Below are positions 22,471 through 32,396 of a stretch of 33,358 bases of DNA, piece after piece (position 1 is the first letter of the stretch; each line of letters begins with the position of its first letter). The DNA is taken from assembly GCA_038148375.1 (NCBI GenBank), contig JAYQVH010000026.1, positions 1-33,358 on the forward strand, in the 5' to 3' direction. A program made the position numbers and the translations under genes. Source of the DNA: CAWUEX02 sp038148375. GTDB taxonomy: Bacteria > Pseudomonadota > Alphaproteobacteria > Rhodospirillales > Rhodospirillaceae. The notes beneath the pieces are model-generated. The model was not told the DNA's origin and did no database searches. It was given only the letters and a program-made list of their open reading frames with translations.

Positions 22471-24003
22471 ATGAGCGAAATCATCCAGAAACTTGAGCAG
22501 AAACGCGCCGACGCCCGTCTGGGTGGCGGCCAAAGGCGGATCGATGCGCAGCACAAGAAGGGCAAGCTGACCGCTCGCGAGCGTATCGAAATCCTGTTCG
22601 ATAAGGGCTCCTTCGAAGAATGGGATATGTTCGTCGAACACCGCACCACCGACTTCGACATGGCCGACCAGAAGGTGCCGGGCGACGGCGTCATCACCGG
22701 TTACGGCACGGTCAACGGCCGCCCGATCCTCGTGTTCTCTCAGGATTTCACCGTGTTCGGTGGCTCGCTGTCAGAATACCACGCCAAGAAAATTCTCAAG
22801 GTGATGGAAAAGGCCGTTCAAGTCGGCGCGCCGGTGATCGGCCTGAACGATTCCGGTGGCGCGCGCATCCAAGAAGGGGTGCTGTCGCTGGCCGGCTACG
22901 CCGATGTGTTCCTGCAAAACGTATTGGCGTCCGGCGTGGTGCCGCAGATTTCCATGGTGATGGGCCCGTGCGCCGGCGGCGCGGTGTACTCGCCGGCCAT
23001 GACCGACTTCATCTTCATGGTCAAAGATACGTCGTACATGTACGTCACCGGGCCGGACGTGGTGAAGACCGTTACCCACGAAACCGTCAGCCATGAAGAT
23101 CTCGGCGGGGCAATGACCCACGCATCGAAGTCCGGCGTGGCCGATGGTGCGTTCGAGAACGATGTCGAGGCGCTGTTGCAGCTGCGCCGTCTGCTCGACT
23201 TCCTGCCGCTCAACAACAAGGAAAAGCCGCCGGTCATCCCGACGTCCGATCCGCCGGACCGCGAGGACTTTTCCCTCGACACCCTGGTGCCGGAAAACGC
23301 AAACAAGCCCTACGACATGAAGGAGCTGATCCATAAGGTCGTGGACGAGGGCGACTTCTTCGAAATCGGCGAGCACTTTGCCAAGAACATCCTCATCGGG
23401 TTCGCCCGCATGGAAGGCCAGCCGGTCGGCATCGTTGCCAACCAGCCGATGGTGCTGGCGGGTTGTCTCGACATTGAATCCAGCCGCAAGGCGGCGCGCT
23501 TCGTGCGCTTCTGCGATTGCTTCAATATTCCCATTCTCACCTTCGTCGACGTGCCGGGCTTCATGCCGGGCACCGACCAGGAGTACGGCGGCATCATCAA
23601 ACACGGCGCCAAGCTGTTGTTCGCCTACGCCGAAGCGACCGTGCCCAAGGTCACGGTGATCACCCGCAAGGCCTACGGCGGCGCCTACGACGTTATGAGC
23701 TCCAAGCACATCCGCGGCGACGTCAACTTCGCCTGGCCCACCGCCGAGATCGCGGTGATGGGTGCCAAAGGTGCGGTGGAAATCATCTTCCGCCAGGACA
23801 TCGGCGACCCCAAGAAGATCGCCGCGCGCACCAAGGAATACGAAGAGAATTTCGCCAATCCGTTCCGCGCCGCCAATCTCGGCTTCATCGACGACGTCAT
23901 CATGCCGCACGGCACGCGGCGGCGCGTCTGCAACGCGCTCGCCATGCTGCGCACCAAGGATGTGAAAAATCCTTGGAAGAAGCACGCGAACATTCCGCTT
24001 TAA
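22471..24003 (+). CDS. pccB: Propionyl-CoA carboxylase beta subunit (carboxyltransferase)
   Basis: PccB transfers the carboxyl group from carboxybiotin to propionyl-CoA, forming (S)-methylmalonyl-CoA for entry to the TCA cycle. The 510-aa product shows the crotonase-fold carboxyltransferase halves. The N half has GGGQRRIDAQHKKGKLTARER, NDSGGARIQEGV (oxyanion region) and MGPCAGGAVYSPAMTDF. The C half has DVPGFMPGTDQEYGGIIKHGAK and TRKAYGGAYDVMSSKH. Length and the N-terminal sequence fit PccB rather than MccB or AccD. Its ribosome site is AAGGGGA just before ATG 22471. It lies 25 nt upstream of pccA and the two surely function together as an alpha6-beta6 complex. Confidence 0.96.
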   Translation: MSEIIQKLEQKRADARLGGGQRRIDAQHKKGKLTARERIEILFDKGSFEEWDMFVEHRTTDFDMADQKVPGDGVITGYGTVNGRPILVFSQDFTVFGGSLSEYHAKKILKVMEKAVQVGAPVIGLNDSGGARIQEGVLSLAGYADVFLQNVLASGVVPQISMVMGPCAGGAVYSPAMTDFIFMVKDTSYMYVTGPDVVKTVTHETVSHEDLGGAMTHASKSGVADGAFENDVEALLQLRRLLDFLPLNNKEKPPVIPTSDPPDREDFSLDTLVPENANKPYDMKELIHKVVDEGDFFEIGEHFAKNILIGFARMEGQPVGIVANQPMVLAGCLDIESSRKAARFVRFCDCFNIPILTFVDVPGFMPGTDQEYGGIIKHGAKLLFAYAEATVPKVTVITRKAYGGAYDVMSSKHIRGDVNFAWPTAEIAVMGAKGAVEIIFRQDIGDPKKIAARTKEYEENFANPFRAANLGFIDDVIMPHGTRRRVCNALAMLRTKDVKNPWKKHANIPL

Positions 24004-24028
24004 GCCGGCGCGACAAGGGATCACACGC

Positions 24029-26025
<1,997 letters not shown>

Positions 26026-26026
<1 letters not shown>

Positions 26027-26391
26027 TGCCACCTGAAGGTGGACATCCTGAGGGCGGACCACGGCGCGACATCACCACCGTTCGCCTTGTTATCTCCGGC
26101 CGGGTTCAGGGCGTGTGGTTTCGTGGCTGGACCGTGGATCAAGCCAAGGCGCGCAAGCTGGCGGGCTGGGTGCGCAACGTCGCCGACGGTACGGTGGAAG
26201 CGTTGCTCAACGGCCCCAAGGCCGCCGTCGATGACATGATCGAAGCCTGTCACACAGGCCCGCGTCTGGCGCGGGTGGATGATGTCGCCGTCACCATGAT
26301 CGACCCGCCGGGCAAGGGCGGCGCGTTTCCCACCACCACCTTCGACCAGCTCGGCACCTTCGATCCGGCGGAAATGCCGGAAAGGGAGTAG
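26026..26391 (+). CDS. Acylphosphatase
   Basis: Acylphosphatase hydrolyses the carboxyl-phosphate bond of acyl phosphates. The 121-aa product contains the family signature GRVQGVWFRGWT with catalytic Arg33 and GWVRNVADGTVEALLNG with catalytic Asn51. It is about 30 residues longer than the usual 90-95 aa because of a Pro/Gly-rich N-terminal arm and a short C-terminal tail. ATG 26026 overlaps the pccA stop by one base; GTG 26023 would add one residue. The coupling to the carboxylase is notable because biotin carboxylase proceeds through carboxyphosphate, an acyl phosphate. A functional link is inference. It ends 17 nt from the convergent XRE gene. Confidence 0.92.
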
Positions 26392-26408
26392 GGACTGAGG
26401 TAGCGGGC

Positions 26409-26621
26409 TTACTCCTCACCCGCCTCATACCTCAACAAATCTCCTGGCTGGCACTCCAGAATTTCGCAAATCTTTTCCAGGGTGCTGAAGCGCACGCCTT
26501 TCACCTTGCCGGTGCGCAGCAGCGACATGTTCGCTTCGGTGATGCCGACCTCTTGCGCGAGCTCCCGCGCTGTCATGCCGCGCGCGACGAGAATTTTGTC
26601 GAGGGAAATAACGATGGGCAT
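26409..26621 (-). CDS. Small XRE-family transcriptional regulator (YozG-like)
   Basis: This is a minimal Cro/CI-type DNA-binding protein of 70 aa. It consists almost wholly of one helix-turn-helix domain: MPIVISLDKILVARGMTARELA, VGITEANMSLLRTGKVKGVRF and LEKICEILECQPGDLLRYE. The recognition helix segment ITEANMSLLRTGKVKG is clear. It probably represses its own transcription unit, as many of this class do. The gene starts 17 nt after the stop of the DUF2975 membrane protein on the same strand. This two-gene arrangement resembles B. subtilis yoaS-yozG. The target and effector are unknown. Confidence 0.88.
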   Translation of the reverse strand: MPIVISLDKILVARGMTARELAQEVGITEANMSLLRTGKVKGVRFSTLEKICEILECQPGDLLRYEAGEE

Positions 26622-26638
26622 ATTTTAGGACGCCATGC

Positions 26639-26998
26639 TTACACGAACGCCTTGTTCTCTTCAGCCATTGCCGCCGCTTCACCCATGATCCACGCGATCA
26701 CTAGAACGATGGCCCCGGCCAGACCGAGCCACACTTCGGTGCTGCCAAAGGCGATCATCAGATGTCCTTGGCCGCCTTGCTTCACCGTGTCGATGGACAG
26801 CGCCAGACCAAACAGCGCCCCGCCGATGGGCCGGGTGACAATCAGGGCGAGCAGGGCATAGGCCGCATACTTGAGGTGCTGCGCGGCTGCCGGGGTAAAC
26901 ACGTCGCCCGCAGCGTAGCTTTGAAACAACCGGCGCAGCACCCACAAGCCCCACAACAGCGGTGCAGACCCGATGACCATGGCCGCAAACGACGCCAA
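26639..26998 (-). CDS. DUF2975 membrane protein, apparently N-terminally incomplete
   Basis: DUF2975 proteins are small integral membrane proteins of unknown function, usually 160-190 aa, paired with an XRE regulator. The readable part (119 aa from TTG 26998) holds three hydrophobic segments and the family motif LWVLRRLFQSYAAGDVFTPAAAQHLKYAAYALLAL, and ends with GEAAAMAEENKAFV. In the same frame the reading continues upstream to a stop at 27080-27082 (codons for EADEISGLARLASF and so on) but without an ATG or GTG. The first transmembrane helix of the family is missing, and there are only about 110 bp to the divergent gene. It may be a truncated or decaying gene, or may use a TTG start. Confidence in family is good; in the start, low. 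Confidence 0.6.
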   Translation of the reverse strand: MASFAAMVIGSAPLLWGLWVLRRLFQSYAAGDVFTPAAAQHLKYAAYALLALIVTRPIGGALFGLALSIDTVKQGGQGHLMIAFGSTEVWLGLAGAIVLVIAWIMGEAAAMAEENKAFV

Positions 26999-27194
26999 CC
27001 GGGCCAGCCCGGAAATCTCATCGGCCTCGATGCCGATCTGGCGGGCGGCGCTCTGCTCTAGGCCATCCGGCGCGCCGCTTTAGCTGCGCCTGCCTCTCCC
27101 GGCGCTAACCGCTGTGTGAAACTGCGCCGTTTGCAGCCATAGACGCCGCCGCGGCCATCCGGTCTGATACGCCTTCCTAAAGCGGAGGCCGGAT

Positions 27195-28055
27195 ATGACG
27201 CAGATGTTTTCATCTTTGAGCCGCAGGCACGCCCTCGGCACGGTTGCGGGTGCCGCCGCGCTTTCCTCCTTGGGTCGCCGTGCGCACGCCGCCGCGCCGG
27301 ATTTCGCCGACCCCGCGCAGTTTCTTACCGCCGTCATCAAGATGCGGGGGGCTACCGACGGCAGCCTGGCGCTGGGGTGGATCAAGGGTACGCGTTACGC
27401 CGTCATCGATAATAAGGCGACGCCGCTGTTCGGCATCCTGGCGGCGACGTTCTTTAGCTACACCCGCGTCAGTGCGTTGCGTTTCGACATGCGCTTCATC
27501 GAGCTCGCGTACTTCACTGATCTCGCCACCGGCAAGCATTTGCAGTCGTGGACCAACCCGTTCACCGGCAAGACGGTCGAGGTTCCGCTGACCCGCATGG
27601 GGCCGAGCCTGACGCCGGTGACGCCGTCCGGCTTCGACCTTACCGACAACCCGCGTATGCAGGCGATGGACGCCAATCATCTGTTCCGCCCAGCCGTGGT
27701 CGCCGGTGACGACGTCTGGGTGACTGAGGAGATTAAAATCTCCGGCGATCCACCCGCCACCGGACCGCGCCCGTTCCGCTACAACGAAATGACCACCTAC
27801 AACGCCAACCTGGCCGACCTGTCGGACCCGGACCGCGTGCGCGTGCCGACCAAGATCCAGTATCAAAGCCTGGTCGGCTGGACCGGCTGGGCGGATATGG
27901 ACGGCCTCAATGCCATGAACATGGGCCGCGGCTCGGGCCGCACCGAAGCGCGGGTCGAGGACCTGCCGCCCTATTACCTGGAGCTGTCGGAGAAATATCA
28001 CGCCGACATTCTTAATGATCCGCTGGCTGCCCTGTACCGCAGCGGCGGCGAGTAA
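27195..28055 (+). CDS. Tat-exported DUF1838 protein (copy 1)
   Basis: This is a periplasmic protein of unknown function. The 286-aa precursor begins with a twin-arginine signal, SRRHALG at residues 9-15, followed by an Ala-rich hydrophobic stretch and a cleavage site near RAHAAA. The mature part shows the DUF1838 pattern: IKMRGATDGSLALGWIKG, PLFGILAATFF, LAYFTDLATGKHL, TNPFTGKTVEVPLTRMGPS and near the C-terminus DLPPYYLELSEKYHADILNDP. No catalytic motif is recognised. GGAGG upstream of ATG 27195 supports the start. It is 19 nt ahead of copy 2, with which it is clearly paralogous, so the two probably form an operon. Tat export suggests folding or cofactor loading before export. Confidence 0.85.
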   Translation: MTQMFSSLSRRHALGTVAGAAALSSLGRRAHAAAPDFADPAQFLTAVIKMRGATDGSLALGWIKGTRYAVIDNKATPLFGILAATFFSYTRVSALRFDMRFIELAYFTDLATGKHLQSWTNPFTGKTVEVPLTRMGPSLTPVTPSGFDLTDNPRMQAMDANHLFRPAVVAGDDVWVTEEIKISGDPPATGPRPFRYNEMTTYNANLADLSDPDRVRVPTKIQYQSLVGWTGWADMDGLNAMNMGRGSGRTEARVEDLPPYYLELSEKYHADILNDPLAALYRSGGE

Positions 28056-28074
28056 CCCCACGAAAGGATTCTCA

Positions 28075-28947
28075 ATGTTCGATTACGATCCGATTATTGG
28101 CCGCATGTCGCGCCGCACGCTGTTGGGCGGGCTGGCCGCCACCACGGCCGTCGCTGCCACTCCTGCGCTGGCCGACGGCCACGGCCGCACGCTCGATTTC
28201 TCCAAGAAGGAAGACCAGCTCACCGCACTGATCAAGATGCGCGCGTCCATGGACAACCGCGTCGTTATGGGCGGGGTGAAGGGCCTGTACTACGGCGTCG
28301 TTGACGGCAACATCAAGCCGCTCTACGGCGTGCTTGCCGGTACTCTGGCGCAGTACAAACAGCACGACGAGTGGACCTGGGAAGGGGCGTCCTTCGAGGT
28401 CGCCTACTTTACCGACTGGGAAACCGGTGAACTGCTGGAAACCTTCGATAACCCCTACACAGGGGAAACGGTCGAGGTGCCGCAGACACGCATGGGTCCG
28501 AGCCGCATGCTGATCAGCCTGGAAGGGCGCCGTTCGCCGTCCGAAAACCCGCGCCTGGCGGCGATGAGCATCAGCCATCGCTTCCTACCGCCCCGCAACG
28601 AGCACGGCACGGTGGTGCTGGTCGAGGAAATCGCCGTCGGCACGCCGCCGGACTTCAAAGGGCCGAAGTTCAATTACAACGAAGTCACCACCTACCGTGC
28701 GCAGATGGCGGACCTCGCCAACCCGGACGTCATGCTCGCCAACGATTCAACCCACTTCAACGGCATCGTCAGCTGGCGCCCGTGGCTCAAGATGGGCGAT
28801 CATCCGGGCCATCTGTTCGGCACCGCTACGGGCGGACGCTATGACTCCGTGGATGGCTTCCCGCCGTATTACGTGGAGCTGACGAACAAGTATCACCCGG
28901 ACGTCTTCGCCGATCCGGAAACCCTGTTGTCCGAGCTGGAAGAGTAG
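28075..28947 (+). CDS. Tat-exported DUF1838 protein (copy 2)
   Basis: This 290-aa precursor has the twin-arginine motif MSRRTLLGG (residues 11-19), an Ala-rich h-region and a cleavage site after ALADG-like residues. The mature region follows copy 1 closely: IKMRASMDNRVVMGGVKG, YGVVDGNIKPLYGVLAGTL, VAYFTDWETGELLETFDNPYTGETVEVPQTRMGPS, NEVTTYRAQMADLANPDVM, VSWRPWLKMGDHPGHLFGTATG and FPPYYVELTNKYHPDVFADPE. The start is ATG 28075, just after AAGGA (28064-28068); the frame is open further upstream into copy 1. Function is unknown. The second member of a tandem duplication, followed by the binding-protein gene after 50 nt. Confidence 0.85.
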   Translation: MFDYDPIIGRMSRRTLLGGLAATTAVAATPALADGHGRTLDFSKKEDQLTALIKMRASMDNRVVMGGVKGLYYGVVDGNIKPLYGVLAGTLAQYKQHDEWTWEGASFEVAYFTDWETGELLETFDNPYTGETVEVPQTRMGPSRMLISLEGRRSPSENPRLAAMSISHRFLPPRNEHGTVVLVEEIAVGTPPDFKGPKFNYNEVTTYRAQMADLANPDVMLANDSTHFNGIVSWRPWLKMGDHPGHLFGTATGGRYDSVDGFPPYYVELTNKYHPDVFADPETLLSELEE

Positions 28948-28997
28948 GGGGCCTCTCCCGCTCTGCTAAACGCGCACCCACCGGGAGGCACGCGCTG

Positions 28998-30023
28998 ATG
29001 AAGTTTCTGATTGTGCTGGCGATGTCTTTCGGATTGTCGGCGCCAGCCGCTGCCGACGGCCTTAAGGGGCTCACCGTCTATTCCTACCTGACCCCGGCAT
29101 TCATTCAGCCGGTGTTGGATGCCTTTGCCTTTGAAACCGGTATACCGGTCCATGTGGAGTACATGACGGCGGGCCAACTGCTGGACCGCCTGGTTGAAGA
29201 AAACGGCGCGCCAGAAGCGGATGTCATCTTCACTATGGAGGCGCTGCGCCTCGCGAAGCTGGTGGACGCCGACGTGTTGCAGCCGGTGGACTCCGTCGTA
29301 CTTGAGGCGGCGATCCCTGCCAAATACCGGCATCCGGACGGTTTGTGGTTCGGCCTCAGCAAATGGGCGCGCACCGCGTTCTATTCCAAATACCGGGTCG
29401 ACCCAGCCGATCTGCAATCCTATGCGGACCTCGCCGACGACACATGGGCGGGTAAAGTGTGCGTGCGCACCAGCAATAAGATTTACGTTCAGTCATTACT
29501 GGCGTCGATCATCGCCAATGAGGGCGAGGCGGCCACCCGCCGTTTTGTCGACGGACTGGTGTCCAACTTCGCGAGCGAGCCCGTCGATCTCGACCTCGCG
29601 CAGCTTCAAGGCATCGCCGATGGCATTTGCGACGTGGCCATCGCCAACACCTACTACTATGGCCGCCTGTTACCGCAGATACGCGATCCGGAGACCAAGC
29701 GCTTACTCGACGCCGTCGGCATCGTGTTTCTGGAACAGGACGGGCGGGGCGTTCACATGAACATCAGTGGCTTCGCCATGACCCGCAAGGCCGATAACCG
29801 TGCCGCCGCTTTGCAATTGATGGAATACATGATCCGCCCCGCCGCACAGCGCCTCTATGCTGACCCGTCGATGGATCATCCCATCGTACCGGGCCTCAAA
29901 CCGCACGATGCCCTGGCCGCGCTTGGCACATTCAAGGAAGACGACCTCGCCATTCACAAGCTCGGTACGCACTACGATCTGGCGGAGCAGATCAGCCGGG
30001 ATGGCAATTGGCTGTGGAAATAG
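28998..30023 (+). CDS. Periplasmic solute-binding protein, Fe3+ (FbpA/AfuA-like) type
   Basis: This is the periplasmic ligand-binding component of an ABC importer, class II fold, most like ferric-iron binding FbpA. The 341-aa precursor has a Sec-type signal (residues 1 to about 19, AAADG). The mature start GLKGLTVYSYLTPAFIQPVLDAFAFETGIPV is typical of this family. Tyr219-Tyr220-Tyr221 in IANTYYYGRLL matches the position of the iron-coordinating tyrosine pair. The segment LLDRLVEENGAPEADVIFTM corresponds to the ligand-loop region. No permease or ATPase gene is next to it. It follows the DUF1838 pair on the same strand after 50 nt with a GGGAGGC site. The true ligand is not fixed by sequence. 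Confidence 0.85.
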   Translation: MKFLIVLAMSFGLSAPAAADGLKGLTVYSYLTPAFIQPVLDAFAFETGIPVHVEYMTAGQLLDRLVEENGAPEADVIFTMEALRLAKLVDADVLQPVDSVVLEAAIPAKYRHPDGLWFGLSKWARTAFYSKYRVDPADLQSYADLADDTWAGKVCVRTSNKIYVQSLLASIIANEGEAATRRFVDGLVSNFASEPVDLDLAQLQGIADGICDVAIANTYYYGRLLPQIRDPETKRLLDAVGIVFLEQDGRGVHMNISGFAMTRKADNRAAALQLMEYMIRPAAQRLYADPSMDHPIVPGLKPHDALAALGTFKEDDLAIHKLGTHYDLAEQISRDGNWLWK

Positions 30024-30026
30024 GCG

Positions 30027-30710
30027 CTAAGCCTCGGGCGCCAACGTCACCTTGAACGCTTTCTCAAACTCGTCTCTCAAGGCTTCATCGACATCGGCCA
30101 TGCTGGAAGTCTTGCCCAGCGCCGCCAACGACGTCACGCCATGCTGCGCAACGCCGCAGGGCACGATGCCGGTGAAGTGGCTCAAGTCCGGGTCGACGTT
30201 GACGGCGACACCGTGGAAGGTGACCCAGCGGCGCACGCGCACGCCCACCGCGGCGATCTTGTCCTCTTGCGCGCCAATCGCACCCGCGCGCGGCACCCAG
30301 ATGCCGATGCGGTCGCAGCGGGTTTCACCGGTCACGCCGAAGCGCCCTAGCGCGGCAATCATCCAGGCCTCAAGGGTCTGCACGTAGGCGCGCACGTCCT
30401 GTCCGTAATGGCGCAGATCCATCAGCACATAGGCAACGCGCTGACCGGGGCCGTGATAGGTGTATTGGCCGCCGCGTCCGGACTTGAACACGGGGAAGCG
30501 ATCCGGCTGCAACAGGTCCGAGGCCTGGGCGCTGGTGCCGGCCGTATACAGCGGCGGATGCTCCAGGAACCACAGCAGTTCCGGTGCCGTGCCGTCGTGA
30601 ATCGCGGCCACGCGCGCCTCCATCTCTGCGACGGCAGTCTCGTAGTCCACGGGCCCGGCGGAGACGCGGAATTCGATAGTTCGCGGCGGAGAAGCGGGTG
30701 AGGCGGCCAT
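30027..30710 (-). CDS. lipB: Octanoyl-[acyl-carrier-protein]:protein octanoyltransferase
   Basis: LipB transfers octanoate from octanoyl-ACP to lipoyl domains of 2-oxoacid dehydrogenases and GcvH, ready for LipA. The 227-aa protein has the conserved GRGGQYTYHGPGQRVAYVLMDL (residues 79-99), the catalytic lysine at KIAAVGVRVRRWVTFHGVAVNV (Lys151) and the catalytic cysteine in GIVPCGVAQHGVTSL (Cys185). ATG 30710 has AAGGGCGG upstream on the minus strand. The gene is convergent with the binding-protein gene, only 3 nt between stops. lipA is not in the window. Confidence 0.96.
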   Translation of the reverse strand: MAASPASPPRTIEFRVSAGPVDYETAVAEMEARVAAIHDGTAPELLWFLEHPPLYTAGTSAQASDLLQPDRFPVFKSGRGGQYTYHGPGQRVAYVLMDLRHYGQDVRAYVQTLEAWMIAALGRFGVTGETRCDRIGIWVPRAGAIGAQEDKIAAVGVRVRRWVTFHGVAVNVDPDLSHFTGIVPCGVAQHGVTSLAALGKTSSMADVDEALRDEFEKAFKVTLAPEA

Positions 30711-30899
30711 GCCGCCCTTATAGCGCTCGCGCGGATGAACCCCAAGGGGCCAAATCAGCCGTTTTTCCCATAAATCTGCGGGTTTGGGCCTACCCGCTCT
30801 TGCGTGGGGCCCAAGCTTTTGCTATCCCGCAGCCTCCTCAGGCGGGCCCTCAAGCCCGCCGGGCTGAAAGCCGAGATACATAAGGCTTTTTGCCGAGAT

Positions 30900-30988
30900 G
30901 CGGTCGTGGCGGAACTGGTAGACGCGCAGCGTTGAGGTCGCTGTGGGAGTTAAATCCCGTGGAGGTTCAAGTCCTCTCGACCGCACCA
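30900..30988 (+). tRNA. tRNA-Leu (anticodon GAG)
   Basis: The acceptor stem GCGGTCG (30900-30906) pairs with CGACCGC (30978-30984), followed by discriminator A and an encoded CCA (30986-30988). The anticodon stem CAGCG/CGCTG (30927-30931/30939-30943) frames the loop TTGAGGT, with anticodon GAG at 30934-30936, which reads CUC and CUU leucine codons. The T arm GGAGG-TTCAAGT-CCTCT is complete. A long variable arm (GGGAGTTAAATCCC region) marks a class II tRNA, as required for leucine. A run of five T follows the CCA and probably helps termination. Confidence 0.97.
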
Positions 30989-31103
30989 TTTTTCTTCTCA
31001 GCACAAACACTTCCGAGCCGCACGGAATGGCAGGGGTGGCTGGCCCTGTTCAGCGGACGGTACAGCGATGTAACAGCCCAGCCTGCGTTCGCCTTGGGCA
31101 GGT

Positions 31104-32264
31104 CTATGGTTTGGTTTCCAGGCGTTCGAGCTCGGTGAGAATGTCGTCGCGGTCTCCGTCCAGCAAAGGGGGCGAACGGCGGATTTCATCCTTTTCTCCC
31201 GTGAGAACGATTGCGTTGGCGAATGTCTTGGTCTTGTGTCCATTCGGTAAGGTTAAGTCTTTCACCCAGCCATAGTGATCGACCAGCGGGTCAGACAGTG
31301 CGGCCGAGTAAGAGTTGATCGGCTCGCAGGGAACGCCCAGCGAACGAAATATCTGACACCATTCTTCGACGGTCTTGGTCTTGAAGATCGGCTCCAGTAT
31401 GTCCGTCAGGGCGAACTGGTTTGTGGCGCGATCCTTGGTGTTCAGAAAGCGCGCGTCGGTTGCCACCTGTGGCTCGCCGATCGCCTCGCACACAGAGGCG
31501 AACAGTTTGTTGTTTCCGGCCGCGAGCACGAAGTGGCCGTCGGATGCGGGATAGGCTTGGTACGGGGAATTGCGGGGGTGGCGAGACCCCATGCGGACCG
31601 GATCGTTTCCGGTGCCAAAATATTCGCTGGTCTGTAAGGCTGAGAACGCAAGATTTGAGGCATACATGGACATGTCGATGTGGCCGCCCGGGCCACCTGC
31701 CGCGACACGGCGGAGCACGGCCAGGATCGCAAACGCCGCATAAAGTCCTGCGCCAAAGTCCGACACCGGCACTCCGGCTTTGACTGGCGTGGTTTCCGGG
31801 TCGCCGGTGACGCTCATAACGCCCGAGGCTGCTTGGACGGTGATATCGAAACCGCCGTCGTGGGCGCGCGGTCCATGTTGTCCGAACGCGGAGATTGATG
31901 CGTAGACCAATCCCGGCTTGTCGTGCTTGAAAGACTCGTAGCCGAGGCCAATGCGGTCCATAACGCCGGGGCGATTATTCTCCACCACCGCATCTGCGGA
32001 TAAAATGAGCCGCCGCGCGATCGCAAGATGTTCTGGTGATTTAAGATCGAGGGCGATGCTGCGTTTGTTGCGGTTTACAGACGCAAAATTTTCGCTGTAC
32101 CCGTCGGACATCGGCGGCCATGCGCGCAGGCTATCGCCCGCCGGCGGCTCGACCTTGATGACGTCGGCGCCCATGTCGGCCAGCACCAGGCCGCAGAACG
32201 GTCCGGCGGCAACATGGCAGAACTCGATGATGCGCAGGCCTGCCAGCGGAAGGGAAATATCCAT
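31104..32264 (-). CDS. Class III CoA-transferase (CaiB/BaiF, formyl-CoA transferase-like)
   Basis: Family III CoA-transferases move CoA between carboxylic acids with a beta-aspartyl-CoA intermediate in the cytoplasm. The 386-aa product begins MDISLPLAGLRIIEFCHVAAGPFCG and has ADMGADVIKVEPPAGDSLR, FASVNRNKRSIALDLKSPE and the FGQHGPRAHDGGFDITVQAASGVMSVTGDPETTP block. The nucleophile is Asp169 in PVSDFGAGLYAAFAIL, the same number as in formyl-CoA transferase. ATG 32264 (GAGA element upstream) is preferred over ATG 32276, which would add MRRV. Its donor and acceptor acids cannot be known from sequence. It is a single-gene unit ending 115 nt after tRNA-Leu. Confidence 0.9.
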   Translation of the reverse strand: MDISLPLAGLRIIEFCHVAAGPFCGLVLADMGADVIKVEPPAGDSLRAWPPMSDGYSENFASVNRNKRSIALDLKSPEHLAIARRLILSADAVVENNRPGVMDRIGLGYESFKHDKPGLVYASISAFGQHGPRAHDGGFDITVQAASGVMSVTGDPETTPVKAGVPVSDFGAGLYAAFAILAVLRRVAAGGPGGHIDMSMYASNLAFSALQTSEYFGTGNDPVRMGSRHPRNSPYQAYPASDGHFVLAAGNNKLFASVCEAIGEPQVATDARFLNTKDRATNQFALTDILEPIFKTKTVEEWCQIFRSLGVPCEPINSYSAALSDPLVDHYGWVKDLTLPNGHKTKTFANAIVLTGEKDEIRRSPPLLDGDRDDILTELERLETKP

Positions 32265-32396
32265 AACACGTCTCATCCGACCGTATCGGTCTCTAACATT
32301 TCATCGGCCCGCATTGCCGTTTTTACCATTGCGTCTTCGCTGTGCCGCACGATGGTGAAACCAGCGGTCACTCCGGGCGGCGATGCTTAAGGCCGC
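32265..32396. other. Spacer between CoA-transferase and third DUF1838 gene
   Basis: This 132-bp spacer lies upstream of the minus-strand CoA-transferase gene and after the end of the minus-strand DUF1838 gene. It contains the inverted repeat GACCG-TAT-CGGTC (32279-32291), immediately upstream of the alternative start ATG 32276, which could be an operator. No convincing promoter hexamers or terminator were found. Confidence 0.3.

Noticed and set aside
27061..27162. 10-bp direct repeat GGCCATCCGG at 27061-27070 and 27153-27162
   Set aside because: Short, GC-rich and not linked to any recognisable mobile element; likely chance.
30841..30860. Stem GGCGGGC/GCCCGCC upstream of tRNA-Leu as a terminator
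   Set aside because: There is no T-tract on either side and no gene that needs termination there in that orientation; it may be just GC-rich sequence.
30900..30988. tRNA-Leu as an integration site of a genomic island
   Set aside because: No integrase, phage gene or evident direct repeat of the tRNA 3' end was seen in the following 2.4 kb.
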